Counted from the first letter of the stretch, positions 17,930 to 27,660 are shown. The stretch: 64,000 nt of DNA from an uncultured Ruminococcus sp. (GCA_900541495.1 UQKC01000002.1:38012-102011), one strand, 5' to 3'. Program-made: numbers and translations. The notes: a model not told the origin generated them from the letters alone.

Positions 17930-18711
17930 TTCGTCAGCTCCCACATTATGATAGAAGCGGCAGTTGCGGCGTTGAGCGAATTCACGTTGCCGTTCATGTG
18001 TATGGTGAGTTTTTTATCGCATCTGCTGACAGTTTCACGGGAAAGTCCGTTGCCCTCGTTTCCGATAAGCACAGCTGCGCCGTTTTTGAACGAACATTCG
18101 GTGAGAGAAAGTGCGTCCGAATCAATTACGGAAGCAAAGGTTTCGATACCCTTGCTTTTGAGCGCTGCAAACATTTCGTCTTCGTCAGCATTCGCTATCT
18201 TCATTCGGAAAAGGCTGCCCATAGTCGAGCGCACCGTTTTAGGGTTATAAATATCACAGCAGTTCACGGCTATAATTCCGTCAACACCCATAGCGTCAGC
18301 TGTTCTGATAATTGTACCCATATTTCCGGGGTCTTGGAGCTGTACAAGCACGGCGTACTTTCCACGTTCTTTCACAAGCTCATCGGCGGATATGCTTTTC
18401 GGCATTTTGCAGGCTGCAAAAATGCCCTGCGTACCCTGCGTTTGCGCGAGCGAAGAAGCGAGATCATCGGGAACGGTGATAATTTTTCCGCATTTTTCTT
18501 CAAGCTTTTCAAGCAGTTCGGGGAACTTCTCCGAAGCCGTTTCCGAAGCAATGACAAAGCTCATTTCCGCATTTTCCATTGCCGCATCTTCGACAAGTCT
18601 TACGCCCTCGAGTGGAAACAGACCATACTCGCTGCGATATTTTTTGTTTGAAGCTATCTTCTTGAAAAGCTTTATTTTATCGTTTTCCTTTGAAGCAATA
18701 AACTGTCGCAA
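17926..18711 (-). CDS. TrmH/SpoU-family RNA 2'-O-methyltransferase
   Basis: A SPOUT-fold methyltransferase with an N-terminal substrate-binding domain (IASKENDKIKLFKKI, YGLFPLEGVRLVEDA). Motif 1 is LQDPGNMGTIIRTADAMG, motif 2 AVLIGNEGNGLSRE, and motif 3 MNGNVNSLNAATAASI. The last has an Asn where most relatives have Glu-Ser-Leu-Asn. The target is probably a 23S rRNA nucleoside, but the exact site cannot be read. Start: TTG at 18711 lies 9 bases after a perfect AGGAGG and gives the family-typical N terminus; an upstream ATG at 18738 has no such site. Confidence 0.88.
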   Translation of the reverse strand: MRQFIASKENDKIKLFKKIASNKKYRSEYGLFPLEGVRLVEDAAMENAEMSFVIASETASEKFPELLEKLEEKCGKIITVPDDLASSLAQTQGTQGIFAACKMPKSISADELVKERGKYAVLVQLQDPGNMGTIIRTADAMGVDGIIAVNCCDIYNPKTVRSTMGSLFRMKIANADEDEMFAALKSKGIETFASVIDSDALSLTECSFKNGAAVLIGNEGNGLSRETVSRCDKKLTIHMNGNVNSLNAATAASIIMWELTK

Positions 18712-18783
18712 CGCCCTGTTCCTCCTTTTTCCGTGCATAAAAATGCGGTTTGTTCACAGTTTTCTCAAAATCATAAAAATCGC

Positions 18784-18816
18784 AAAAAGTCAGAAGCAAA
18801 AAAATTCACTTCTGAC
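18784..18816 (-). terminator. Intrinsic terminator of infC-rpmI-rplT
   Basis: On the minus strand GTCAGAAG pairs with CTTCTGAC across a 12-base loop, and a run of five T follows. It lies 19 bases after the rplT stop. Confidence 0.85.
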
Positions 18817-18834
18817 CTTGTAAGCGTTTTTTAT

Positions 18835-19188
18835 TTAAAGAGCAGCCTTTGCCTTTTCGGTAAGAGCTGTGAAACCTGCTGCATCGTTAACAGCAATCTC
18901 TGCGAGCATCTTTCTGTTAAGTGTGATGCCAGCCTTCTTAAGGCCGTTCATGAATGTCGAGTAGTTCATACCATTCATCTTGCAAGCTGCGGAAATTCTT
19001 GTGATCCAGAGCTTTCTGAAATCTCTCTTCTTAAGACGTCTGCCAACATAAGCATAGTTGCCGGACTTCATAACGGCTTCTTTAGCCATCTTGAAATGCT
19101 TGCTCTTTGCGCCCCAGTAGCCCTTAGCAAGCTTTAATGTTTTATTTCTTCTCTTTCGAGTAGCCATTGCGCCCTTAACACGAGCCAT
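18835..19188 (-). CDS. rplT: 50S ribosomal protein L20
   Basis: A 117-residue basic protein needed early in 50S assembly. It starts [16 protein letters not shown] and has [33 protein letters not shown] and [15 protein letters not shown]. In Firmicutes L20 also represses its own operon by binding the infC leader RNA. It follows rpmI in the standard order. Confidence 0.99.
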   Translation of the reverse strand: MARVKGAMATRKRRNKTLKLAKGYWGAKSKHFKMAKEAVMKSGNYAYVGRRLKKRDFRKLWITRISAACKMNGMNYSTFMNGLKKAGITLNRKMLAEIAVNDAAGFTALTEKAKAAL

Positions 19189-19220
19189 AATTCTTTACCT
19201 CCGTTTATTTCGTATTTAGA

Positions 19221-19418
19221 TTACTTGTAAGGAATAAGAACCTTAACGGTTGAAGCGTTTGCAGAGCTTGCGTAGCCAGCTGCTCTTGCGATTCTCTTAC
19301 GCTTTGTAGCCTTCTGAGTAAGTCTGTGTCTCTTGTTGGTCTTCTGATACTTTACAAGACCGTTCTTGGTTACTTTAAAACGCTTTTTTGCGCCAGAATG
19401 TGTTTTCTGCTTAGGCAT
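19221..19418 (-). CDS. rpmI: 50S ribosomal protein L35
   Basis: A 65-residue, very basic protein starting [17 protein letters not shown] and containing [14 protein letters not shown], which is diagnostic for L35. It has the normal length and lies between infC and rplT. Confidence 0.98.
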   Translation of the reverse strand: MPKQKTHSGAKKRFKVTKNGLVKYQKTNKRHRLTQKATKRKRIARAAGYASSANASTVKVLIPYK

Positions 19419-19465
19419 GATGTATCCTCCTTCAATTTTTAGGCGAAGCTTTCGCCGTTGTATTT

Positions 19466-19984
19466 TTATTTTGAAGCCTTAGGGGAAACGAACATAACGA
19501 GTGCGCGTCCCTCCATTTTAGATGGCTTTTCAACCGTACCGTATTCGGAAACAGCTTCTTTGAATCTGTCGAGAAGCTCTTCACCGAGCTGAGGATGTGC
19601 GATCGCACGTTTGCGGAAACGAATGGAAACCTTAAGCTTGTCGCCGCCCTTAAGGAACTTTGCAGCCTGATTTACCTTTGTGTTAAAATCGTTCGTGTCG
19701 ATGGTGGAGAACATTCTGATCTCCTTAACGTCAACGACCTTCTGATTTTTCTTTGCTTCCTTCTCACGCTTGCCCTGTTCAAAAAGGTACTTTCCGTAGT
19801 CCATGATCTTACACACGGGCGGAGTTGCCTGCGGAGCAATTTTTACAAGATCAAGCTCTCTTTCTTCTGCAAGAGCCAACGCTTCCTTTGCCGAGATAAC
19901 GCCGATGGCGGAACCGTCGGAATCAATCACACGGATCTCTTTGTCCTTGATTTCTTCATTAATCTGTAATTCTTTAACGCTTAT
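19466..19984 (-). CDS. infC: Translation initiation factor IF-3, probable AUA start
   Basis: Binds the 30S subunit and discriminates the initiator tRNA and start codon. The N domain ([20 protein letters not shown]), the linker with [21 protein letters not shown], and the C domain ([19 protein letters not shown]) are clear. The frame is open to 20071, but those codons run through the attenuator hairpin. After the hairpin there is no ATG: the choices are ATA at 19984, 8 bases after GGGGG, or GTG at 19993, which overlaps it. ATA gives the family-typical N terminus and 172 residues. Rare start codons are a known trait of infC, used for IF3 self-control. Confidence 0.95.
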   Translation of the reverse strand: MSVKELQINEEIKDKEIRVIDSDGSAIGVISAKEALALAEERELDLVKIAPQATPPVCKIMDYGKYLFEQGKREKEAKKNQKVVDVKEIRMFSTIDTNDFNTKVNQAAKFLKGGDKLKVSIRFRKRAIAHPQLGEELLDRFKEAVSEYGTVEKPSKMEGRALVMFVSPKASK

Positions 19985-20184
19985 GTTAAGCACCCCCGAA
20001 ATAAAATAAAAAATGAGCGGAAAAGCATCTCTTCCGCTCATACTGTGTTTCATCTCAAAGCAGGCAGGCATAAAAGCCGCCGCTTGTAAATAAAAAAGAG
20101 TATCTATTGACCTCTGCGCACTCTTTGCGGCAGGGTGAGAACGGAAAGTTCTGCTTTATTTTAAATGGTTTTCTCAAACCAACG
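19985..20184 (-). promoter_or_regulatory. infC leader RNA, probable L20-type autoregulatory leader
   Basis: About 200 untranslated bases separate the promoter from infC. The leader ends in an intrinsic terminator just before the coding region. In Firmicutes the L20 protein binds such leaders and terminates the infC-rpmI-rplT transcript. I recognise the arrangement; I have not folded the whole leader against the family model. Confidence 0.65.
20014..20040 (-). terminator. Attenuator hairpin in the infC leader
   Basis: On the minus strand TGAGCGGAA pairs with TTCCGCTCA around a short loop, followed by ATTTTTTATTTTATTT. It lies about 30 bases upstream of the infC start, so it works as an attenuator rather than an operon end. 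Confidence 0.8.
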
Positions 20185-20190
20185 CTATAT

Positions 20191-20218
20191 ATTATACCAC
20201 AAAAAACGCATTTGTCAA
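20191..20218 (-). promoter_or_regulatory. Sigma-A promoter of infC-rpmI-rplT
   Basis: TTGACA (20213-20218) and TATAAT (20191-20196), both perfect, 16 bases apart on the minus strand. Transcription would start near 20184. Confidence 0.88.
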
Positions 20219-20245
20219 GGGCTTTTGCAAATTTTTTTAAAAAAC

Positions 20246-20677
20246 TTACTGTCCGTCAGCAGAATCGGTGCTTTCGGAAACATTTCCCGCAAGCTTGTTC
20301 TGATAGGACTCGTTGTCGAACCATTCGTCCAGCACCTTTACGGAGATGGAATAGCCTGTGCCTGTCTTGACATACTCGGTGATCTCGCCCGTGGTGAGGA
20401 GAGTTTCTATCTCCTGCGAAGTGAGGTTGAGGTACTCGGCAGCTTCGTCCTCGGTGAGGTATTTTTTCTCGCTGAAGTTCATACTGTCGGGTGTTGTGAC
20501 GTTGCTGATATTTGAGAAAGACTTATCGGTAATGGTCTTGTTCAGCTTGCGTATGCCGCCGCCTATCGAAAGTCCGCTTATAAGTACGCATATTCCTAGG
20601 AAGACTGCTCCGACGAATGTTCCGTTTATCATCTTTGAACCCGAAGTTCTGTTTCTGTTAGTCTGATTTGAAGCCAT
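20246..20677 (-). CDS. Membrane-anchored helix-turn-helix (excisionase-like) protein
   Basis: A 143-residue protein. Residues about 17-40 form one membrane helix (MINGTFVGAVFLGICVLIS). Residues about 73-122 (YLTEDEAAEYLNLTSQEIETLLTTG, then TGTGYSISVKVLDEWF) match the small MerR/excisionase-type winged helix usually seen in DNA-binding proteins. The tail is Ser/Asp-rich. Charges on the two sides of the helix are similar, so the orientation is uncertain: the HTH could face DNA in the cytoplasm or be outside and serve another role. It follows addA by 16 bases and probably ends that operon. Confidence 0.72.
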   Translation of the reverse strand: MASNQTNRNRTSGSKMINGTFVGAVFLGICVLISGLSIGGGIRKLNKTITDKSFSNISNVTTPDSMNFSEKKYLTEDEAAEYLNLTSQEIETLLTTGEITEYVKTGTGYSISVKVLDEWFDNESYQNKLAGNVSESTDSADGQ

Positions 20678-20693
20678 TTTTTATTCCAGCCTT

Positions 20694-23600
20694 TCATAAC
20701 GAAATTTCTATCTCCCTATCAAGGCTGAAAGAATAAAGGAACGCCTGACGCACCCTGATATGGAAAATTTTCTCCAGAGCGGCGCTGTACAGAACGAGCT
20801 GTCGGCGGTAGCGGTCGGCAAGGACTTCACCGCTTTTTACTCGGTCGGTCTTGTAATCGACAAGCACTGTTTCGCCGTCCTCAAAGAAGATGCAGTCGGC
20901 GATACCCTGAAGCATACTGCTGCTATTATTATACTCCAAACCGTACATTCCGTCAAGACCCAGCTTTGATATTTCGACAAGAAATTTCTGCTCTCGGCGC
21001 ACTTCGGGTGAACGTTTCATTCGCTCATAAAGCGGCGAACGGAAGAACGCTCTTATATGCTCAAGATCAAGCGAGCGGCGTTCTGCGGAGCTGATGATGC
21101 CGAGCGTTTCAAGGCGTTCGGCTTCGGCTTCGGGGTCTTTTTCCGCAGCGGCATAATCGGCATACTGCATAAAGGTGTGCGTTGCCGTTCCTATTTCTGC
21201 GGCGGTGAGCTTTCCATAATCTGCAGCGAATTCGGGTCTGCGCAGGAAAACTTCTGCGCTTTCGCTTTTCGCTATCTCGGTTATGGTGAGCTTTGCAAGT
21301 GCTTCGGTAAGATCACTATTATAATGGTAATTGAAATTGCCGAGCAGTTTTCGGACACTTTCCTCCTCCGCAAGTGCTTTCGTTTCTTCGGGAGCTTTTT
21401 CATCGGAAGAAGTATCCTCGAACGCGGATATTTTTATCTTCGCCCTGCTGTTTCGCGTTGGGACGTAAATTTCGTTTTGGATTCGGCAGGAATCGGGGTG
21501 CGTGAGCAGTATCGCAAGCAGCCAGTCGAGCATCGACTGCGCCTTTACCGCCGATGGCTTTCCGTTCTCTGCGGCAAGTTGGGCGGCGCATTGGGCAATT
21601 CGGCGGCGCGTGTTGTCGCTGTCGGGAACGGTTATAAAAAGCCGCTCCTTTGCTCTTGTGAGTGCAACATACAGAAGTCGCATCTCCTCGCTTATGCTCT
21701 CGCGGCGGTTCACGCAGGATATCGCATAGCGTGGGAACGAATCGTAAAGCTGACCCGTTTCGAGGTTCTGTATCTTGAAGCCGATGCCGAGGTCAAGGTG
21801 TATCTGCATACGGTTCATGCAGTCCATGAGGTTGAATTTTCGCGAAGTTCCGCAGAGGAAGACGAACGGATATTCAAGTCCCTTTGATTTGTGTATAGTC
21901 TTTATCGAAACTGCGTTGTCAGCAGGTGAAACGACTGAGGCACGGACGAAATCGCCGCCGTTTTCCGAAACATCGTTAAGATAGCGGATAAATCCCGACA
22001 AGCCGCCCGAGGAGTTCTGCTCATACGATTTTGCATATTCGAGCAAGAGCCGCAGGTTCGCCTTTTTCTGCTCGCCGTCCGAGTAAACGCTCATTGACGA
22101 GAGGAAGTCCGTGCTGTCATAAACGGTCACGATGAGCCTTTCAAGGCTTTGCGAAGCGGCGCTGATACGCAGGCTCTTGAAGATCCCGCAGAAGCGTTCG
22201 AGCTTTGATTTTGCGGAGTAGCCGCTTCCCTCTTCGACCGCTTTCAGAACAGCTTTGTAGAGCTTTTCGTCACGCTTTTCCGAAAGCAGACGAAGCTCCG
22301 CCATTTCGTCAGCATCAAGCATAAACATCGGCGACATCAGCACCGAAACGAGCGGTATATCCTGCATCGGGTCGTCGATGACTTTAAGCAGATTCAGAAG
22401 CACCGATATTTCGCGTGACTGTAAGTAGCTTACGGTTTCCTCGCAGACTGCTTTTATGCCCATTGCGTTGAGTTCATCGGCGTAGAGCTGTCCCCTCGCC
22501 CTGTCACGGAGCAGAACGCAGAAATCACGGGGTTCGCAAGGGCGCATTTCTCCCTTGTCAAAGACTTTCTCAACGCCGAGCATCGACTTTATCCTTGAAG
22601 CCGCCGCGTGAGCCTCCGCCTGAGCCGCGGAGAGCGATTCTTCGCCGCTTTCATCGTCCGCAGCTGCGGTTATAACGCCCTTGTCGGGAGAGAAAATTAT
22701 CTCGGCCGCGCGGTCTGCATCGGGGTAGCTTGCGCCGTATTCAAGCTTCTCATTATCGGTATAATTGATGCCGCCGTTATCCCTGTCCATAATATTTTCA
22801 AAAACATCGTTGACGAAATCGACAACGTCACGGCTGCTTCGGAAATTGCGGTTGAGGAGCACTGCCGCATTCGTCCCCGTGAAGCCTTTTTCATAAGGTT
22901 CGGACGAATCAAGAACTTCGAGGAAATTGTTCGGGTTAGCAAGTCGAAAACGGTATATCGACTGCTTGACATCGCCAACGACAAAGAGGTTGTCGCCGCC
23001 CTTTTCGGCTGTGCCGTTGTGCGAAAGCATACGGAAAATAACGCTCTGCGTGTTGTTCGCATCCTGAAATTCGTCTATCATTATCAGCTTGTAATATTCG
23101 GAAAGCTCACGGGCGAGCGGTGTTCTAACGATGCTTCCGCTCTCGTCCTTTCTGCACAGAAGCTTTACCGCCAGCTGTTCCGCATCGGAGAAACCGAGCG
23201 CATTTTTGTCAACTTTGATAGCATCTATCTCTTTGATAAGCTCCTTGACGAGAAACGAAATTCCGTCTATAATTTTGGCGTTCACCTTATAGTCGTCCAT
23301 AATGTTTTTAAGTGAAAAGATATTGCCGCAGGCGTCATTCGCAAGCTTTTTGTATCGGTCACGGAAATCCTTTACCGCATCGATAACGGCGGCATCGTCC
23401 GAGCCTTTTTCCGTTTTCGGATAGCGGCAGGTATCAAACCTGATCGGTTTGGGCATTCTCTCGTCCCACGGCAAAGCCGTGTCTTTCACGCGTTCGGAAA
23501 GCTGTTCAAAAAGCTGTGCTTCGCCCGTGATGATACTCTGTGCCTTTGATTTTCCGTCATCGGGGACTAATTCAGCCGCATAGAAAGCCAGTGCCGCCGC

Positions 23601-24275
23601 ACTTCTGAACTGCTGTGAAATGAACTCCGAATAAGCCGCAGCAAGGGGGTCTGTGCGCTCGTCAAAAGGCTGTTCGTAACGCTTTTTTGCGCTGTCGAGA
23701 AAGTCCGTTGGGAACGGGAGCGACATTATAAAACGGTATATCGCGAGCATCGTTTTTTCCAGCTCTGTATCTCCCCTTGCGCCCGAACAGGTGAAGTCCG
23801 CAAGCTTTTTCATAAGCTCGGGCTTTTCGCCGTAAAGACGTTCAAAGACGTTCTCGGAGGCTTTCGCAACGATGAGCTTCTCCTCCGAATCATCGATAAT
23901 GCGGAAGCCTGCCGAAACATCGAGCGACTGGACATTTTCCCTTATAAGGTCGAAGCAGAATGAATGTATGGTCGAGATTTTCGCCGACGGGATAAGCGCT
24001 TGCTGGCTGAAAAGCCACTCGTTCGAGGGATAGGCTTCAAGCTGTTTCGCTATCGCATCGGAAAGGCGCTGTTTCATCTGCGCCGCCGCATCGTTCGTGA
24101 ACGTTACAACGATAATTTTATCGGCAGGAACGCGGTTCTCGTTATCGGAGAGGATACGGAGCAGCCTTTCGACCAGAACGGAGGTCTTGCCGCTTCCTGC
24201 CGCCGCCGAAACGATGACCGATGTGTTTCTCGCTTCAATAGCTTCAAGCTGTCGGTCTGTCCATTTATCAGCCAT
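20694..24275 (-). CDS. addA: AddA subunit of the AddAB helicase-nuclease
   Basis: UvrD-type 3'-5' helicase with a C-terminal nuclease, which resects double-strand breaks for RecA together with AddB. The 1193-residue protein begins ADKWTDRQLEAIEARNTSV with Walker A AAAGSGKTS at about 24-32. Later come KIIVVTFTNDAAAQMK, the Walker B MIDEFQDANNTQ, VGDVKQSIYRFR, VSIKTIHKSKGLEYPFVF and LLYVALTRAKERL. The nuclease ends with ADCIFFEDGETVLVDYKTDRV, carrying the D and the DYK catalytic residues. The start overlaps the addB stop by 8 bases. Confidence 0.97.
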   Translation of the reverse strand: MADKWTDRQLEAIEARNTSVIVSAAAGSGKTSVLVERLLRILSDNENRVPADKIIVVTFTNDAAAQMKQRLSDAIAKQLEAYPSNEWLFSQQALIPSAKISTIHSFCFDLIRENVQSLDVSAGFRIIDDSEEKLIVAKASENVFERLYGEKPELMKKLADFTCSGARGDTELEKTMLAIYRFIMSLPFPTDFLDSAKKRYEQPFDERTDPLAAAYSEFISQQFRSAAALAFYAAELVPDDGKSKAQSIITGEAQLFEQLSERVKDTALPWDERMPKPIRFDTCRYPKTEKGSDDAAVIDAVKDFRDRYKKLANDACGNIFSLKNIMDDYKVNAKIIDGISFLVKELIKEIDAIKVDKNALGFSDAEQLAVKLLCRKDESGSIVRTPLARELSEYYKLIMIDEFQDANNTQSVIFRMLSHNGTAEKGGDNLFVVGDVKQSIYRFRLANPNNFLEVLDSSEPYEKGFTGTNAAVLLNRNFRSSRDVVDFVNDVFENIMDRDNGGINYTDNEKLEYGASYPDADRAAEIIFSPDKGVITAAADDESGEESLSAAQAEAHAAASRIKSMLGVEKVFDKGEMRPCEPRDFCVLLRDRARGQLYADELNAMGIKAVCEETVSYLQSREISVLLNLLKVIDDPMQDIPLVSVLMSPMFMLDADEMAELRLLSEKRDEKLYKAVLKAVEEGSGYSAKSKLERFCGIFKSLRISAASQSLERLIVTVYDSTDFLSSMSVYSDGEQKKANLRLLLEYAKSYEQNSSGGLSGFIRYLNDVSENGGDFVRASVVSPADNAVSIKTIHKSKGLEYPFVFLCGTSRKFNLMDCMNRMQIHLDLGIGFKIQNLETGQLYDSFPRYAISCVNRRESISEEMRLLYVALTRAKERLFITVPDSDNTRRRIAQCAAQLAAENGKPSAVKAQSMLDWLLAILLTHPDSCRIQNEIYVPTRNSRAKIKISAFEDTSSDEKAPEETKALAEEESVRKLLGNFNYHYNSDLTEALAKLTITEIAKSESAEVFLRRPEFAADYGKLTAAEIGTATHTFMQYADYAAAEKDPEAEAERLETLGIISSAERRSLDLEHIRAFFRSPLYERMKRSPEVRREQKFLVEISKLGLDGMYGLEYNNSSSMLQGIADCIFFEDGETVLVDYKTDRVKSGEVLADRYRRQLVLYSAALEKIFHIRVRQAFLYSFSLDREIEISL

Positions 24276-27200
24276 TGTTCATCTCTCCTTTCTCGGGTTC
24301 TTCGCGGATAATGCCGTCAAGCTTTGCTCTCATTTTCTCGGCAGCTTCGGGGTCGTAATCGCGGTGTATAATGTTCGGAAAATTGCCGCAGACGGAGCTG
24401 TAGTCGCAGTATGAGCATGGTGAAACACTGCCGTTCCGAAGCGGGTCAGCTTCGATCTCGCCGCTCTTTATGCTCATAGCTGTTTCCGTCAGAATTTCAG
24501 CAGAATATTTGCGCAGAGCGGCTATCTGATCTTCGGTGATAACGCTTGAATTGCTGTAAAAATCGCCGTCATTCTTTATCTTTACGGGGATAAAAGTGCC
24601 GCTAAGACCGTTTTCCATTGCGCCTGCAATATCAACATCGGCAACGACTATGCCGTCCATTTTGCAGCCTTTTTTCTCATAGGAAAGCTTCTCGTCCTCG
24701 GTCGGCTCTCTGCCGAGTGAGGGGACGTTGTCCTTGGCGTGCATATAGAGAACGCCTGCAGGCAAAGCCTCATGATATCTGCCCTCGTTGAGCGGCGCAT
24801 CAGGGTCGGTCACGGCGAAGATGTACAGAAGCATCTGCATATTTATACCATAATAAAGGTCAGCAAGCGAGAACACCTTTGAACCCGTTTTGTAGTCAAC
24901 AACACGAACGTAGGTTATACCGTCCTTTACGAATGTGTCGATTCGGTCGACTGCGCCGACAAAGCTTACACGCGTCTTGTCGGGTAGCTGTATCGTGACC
25001 GGTTTTTCGTCACTGCCCTCGGCGTAGGAAAGCGTATATTCAAAGCTGGACGGCGAAAAATCGGACTGCGAAAATTCAAGCTTCAGACGGTAGATGATAT
25101 CCGTCAGCGTTTCAGCCATTCGCACGAACGCCGCAACGAAGCGTTTCGTCTTGCCGTAGCTTCCACCGACCGCGTCCGAAGCGTAATATTCGCCAAGCTT
25201 GGTTTTAACGATAGCGGAAATGTCCTTTCGCTCCATTTTTACAAAGCTGTCCTTGTCGTATTCCTTTAAAAATTCGCAAAGACAGTAGTGTATCGCAGTT
25301 CCCTTTGCAGGTGCGGAAACGTCCACGCGCTGTCGCGGCTGTATGCGCAGACCCTTTTTGCAGAAGTAAATGAACGGGCATTTTCTGTAGTCTTCAAGGC
25401 GCGAAGCGGAAAGGCTTATGTTCTGCCCGAAAAGACGCTCGGCGTTCTCACGGCGGAGCGAATGTCTGCCCTTTATCGGCTCATCGGCAAGGCGAAGCTT
25501 TCGTCGATTCTCGGGCGAATGATCTTCGAGTGCCGCGCGCAGGCTCGCAATATCCGAGTCGTTCCTGCGGAAGCTTTTGATGTACTGATAATAGCCGTTC
25601 TGCTCGGTCGTGCAGAAAAACAGCGTTCCGAGGTCTTTTTCGGTGAGCTTTATTTCGCCGAACATTCCCTCCAACTGCTTCACGGCGAATGACGGATAGA
25701 GCGGCGCGCCCGAAACATTAGCCACGGGGTAAGTGACGTAAAGCTTTTCCCTCGCCGCGGATAAAACGGAATATGCAACGAAGCGCTCCTCCGAGTTTTT
25801 CTCCCTCATCGAGCCGCCTATCTCGATATCAGCCGCACGGAAACGCTCGGTGTCCTTATCGGAAAAGAGCGGTGACGGCTTCGGCGCGAGCGGAAATGTT
25901 CCCTCGTTCGCACCGATGACAAAGATAGCCTTCGGTTTGGAAAAACGCGATGTATGCGCCGCTGTAAAGCTTACGCAGTCGAGCGTTTTCGGCGGTGCGG
26001 AAAGCTTCATTCCCGAAACGCAGGAGTCGAAAAGCTCCGCAAACTCCGATGCGCTTATCTCAGCTTCGCCGAGCGTTCTGTAGAAGCTTTGCAAAAGTTC
26101 ACAAAGCATATCCCAAAGCTGTTTTGCTTCACGGACTGCGACCAATGCTTCGCTGTCGCCGTCCGAATTTTTCGCTTTTTCCTCGACCGAATGTGCAATG
26201 CCGACTTCTTCGAGGAAGTCCGAAACTGCGCGGCATACAGCGTTTGCCCTGCCCTGTGAAGCCTTTTTCCGCAGATTTTCAAGCGGAACTATGACGGTCT
26301 GCCTTGCTTCTTCCGCTATGGCATCATTTTCATCTGCAATGCGGAACGGTTCGCTCCACATTTTGCCCTCGACGTTCCAGCGGTAGCAATATTCTTCAAG
26401 GATATCCGCTTTTTCATCGTCAAGTCCCGAAAATCCCGTCTTTATGTAACGCAAAATTTCCTCGGTCGAAAATTTTCGCGCCGATGCAAGCTTTAACGCT
26501 GTTCGTATAAAAACAACGAGCGCCTTGTGTGAAATTCCGTCCGAAACATCGGTATAAAGCGGAATATCCGAACGTCTGAAAGCCGCTTCAATCATCGTCA
26601 TATAGCTTTCGGACGAGCGCGAAGTCACGGCGATATCGGAATATTTGTAACCCTCCTCGCGGACAAGTCGGCATATCTCGGCGGCAACATAATCCGCCTC
26701 GGCGTAAGGCTCGGCAGCTTCGTATATCTTCACCGCTCTGCACTCGCCGTCATAATGCTCACGCTTTGCACGGAGAATATTTTTCCTCATAAATTCAAGC
26801 TCGGGATAGGCAAATCGCTTGTTTTCCGTGAGGAAAGTTTTCCGAACCTGTGCACCTGCGTCATTTGCGGCGGAAATAAGCTTATACATCGTTGTATTGA
26901 CCGTATCGAAGAGCGAGAAATTTCTCGGCGCTTCGTCCTCGGTCGTGAGTGATACAGTCACACTGCCGCAGTCGCGTATCATAATTTTCAAAAGCTCATA
27001 TTCATCGGGGGTGAAACTTTTGAACTCATCGATGAAAAATTCCGTGTCCTTAAAAAAGCCGTGTTCGGAAGCTTTTTTTGCGGCTTCGGTAAGGTCAGTT
27101 CCGCTGTCCTTGAAGCCGTGCTTTTCAAGGCTTTCCATATATCCCGAATAGATAAGGGCGATGTCCTTTGCTTTCGGGCGAATGGTTTCATCGAGCGCTG

Positions 27201-27627
27201 AAAGCTTTTCCGTGAGCTGTTCGGGCGAAACTCCTGCCGCCGAAAACGCTTTTACAATTTCGAGCGCATCTGCGACAAAGCGAGTTTTCGCTGCCTGCCT
27301 GTCGTAAAATTCCAGCGAATGTTCACTGCGAAGCCGCGACAGCACCTCAAACATTATGATATTCCGGACGGTATCATCGGCATATTTGCCCCTCAAACCG
27401 CCGTATTTTATGAAAATATACTTCGCCGCACGGGAGAAATTGATTATCTCCATGCGGTTGAAATCCTCCATACCCATAAAGTTGTAGAGCAGGCGGTTGT
27501 ATTCAAAGTTGAACTGGTCGGGGACGATGGCATAGACCTTTTTCCCCTCGACAACGGCACGTTTTATCCTTGTCATCATCTCATATGATTTTCCCGTGCC
27601 TGAACCGCCGTATATAATGTCGAGCAT
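24268..27627 (-). CDS. addB: AddB subunit of the AddAB helicase-nuclease
   Basis: Partner of AddA; recognises the recombination hotspot (Chi) and supplies the second nuclease. The 1119-residue protein has Walker A GGSGTGKSYE at about 7-16, the SAARE-type LSAAREKLYVTYP segment, the nuclease motif VRVVDYKTGSK and the four-cysteine iron-sulphur staple: one cysteine in YRKCPFIYFC and three in the C-terminal SPCSYCDYSSVCG. Length is normal for the family. Confidence 0.96.
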   Translation of the reverse strand: MLDIIYGGSGTGKSYEMMTRIKRAVVEGKKVYAIVPDQFNFEYNRLLYNFMGMEDFNRMEIINFSRAAKYIFIKYGGLRGKYADDTVRNIIMFEVLSRLRSEHSLEFYDRQAAKTRFVADALEIVKAFSAAGVSPEQLTEKLSALDETIRPKAKDIALIYSGYMESLEKHGFKDSGTDLTEAAKKASEHGFFKDTEFFIDEFKSFTPDEYELLKIMIRDCGSVTVSLTTEDEAPRNFSLFDTVNTTMYKLISAANDAGAQVRKTFLTENKRFAYPELEFMRKNILRAKREHYDGECRAVKIYEAAEPYAEADYVAAEICRLVREEGYKYSDIAVTSRSSESYMTMIEAAFRRSDIPLYTDVSDGISHKALVVFIRTALKLASARKFSTEEILRYIKTGFSGLDDEKADILEEYCYRWNVEGKMWSEPFRIADENDAIAEEARQTVIVPLENLRKKASQGRANAVCRAVSDFLEEVGIAHSVEEKAKNSDGDSEALVAVREAKQLWDMLCELLQSFYRTLGEAEISASEFAELFDSCVSGMKLSAPPKTLDCVSFTAAHTSRFSKPKAIFVIGANEGTFPLAPKPSPLFSDKDTERFRAADIEIGGSMREKNSEERFVAYSVLSAAREKLYVTYPVANVSGAPLYPSFAVKQLEGMFGEIKLTEKDLGTLFFCTTEQNGYYQYIKSFRRNDSDIASLRAALEDHSPENRRKLRLADEPIKGRHSLRRENAERLFGQNISLSASRLEDYRKCPFIYFCKKGLRIQPRQRVDVSAPAKGTAIHYCLCEFLKEYDKDSFVKMERKDISAIVKTKLGEYYASDAVGGSYGKTKRFVAAFVRMAETLTDIIYRLKLEFSQSDFSPSSFEYTLSYAEGSDEKPVTIQLPDKTRVSFVGAVDRIDTFVKDGITYVRVVDYKTGSKVFSLADLYYGINMQMLLYIFAVTDPDAPLNEGRYHEALPAGVLYMHAKDNVPSLGREPTEDEKLSYEKKGCKMDGIVVADVDIAGAMENGLSGTFIPVKIKNDGDFYSNSSVITEDQIAALRKYSAEILTETAMSIKSGEIEADPLRNGSVSPCSYCDYSSVCGNFPNIIHRDYDPEAAEKMRAKLDGIIREEPEKGEMNNG

Positions 27628-27660
27628 TTTTTGTATCCGCTCCTTTCGTCAACGATTATA

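Noticed and set aside
20246..20677. Prophage excisionase
   Set aside because: The HTH is fused to a membrane helix and there are no integrase or phage genes around.
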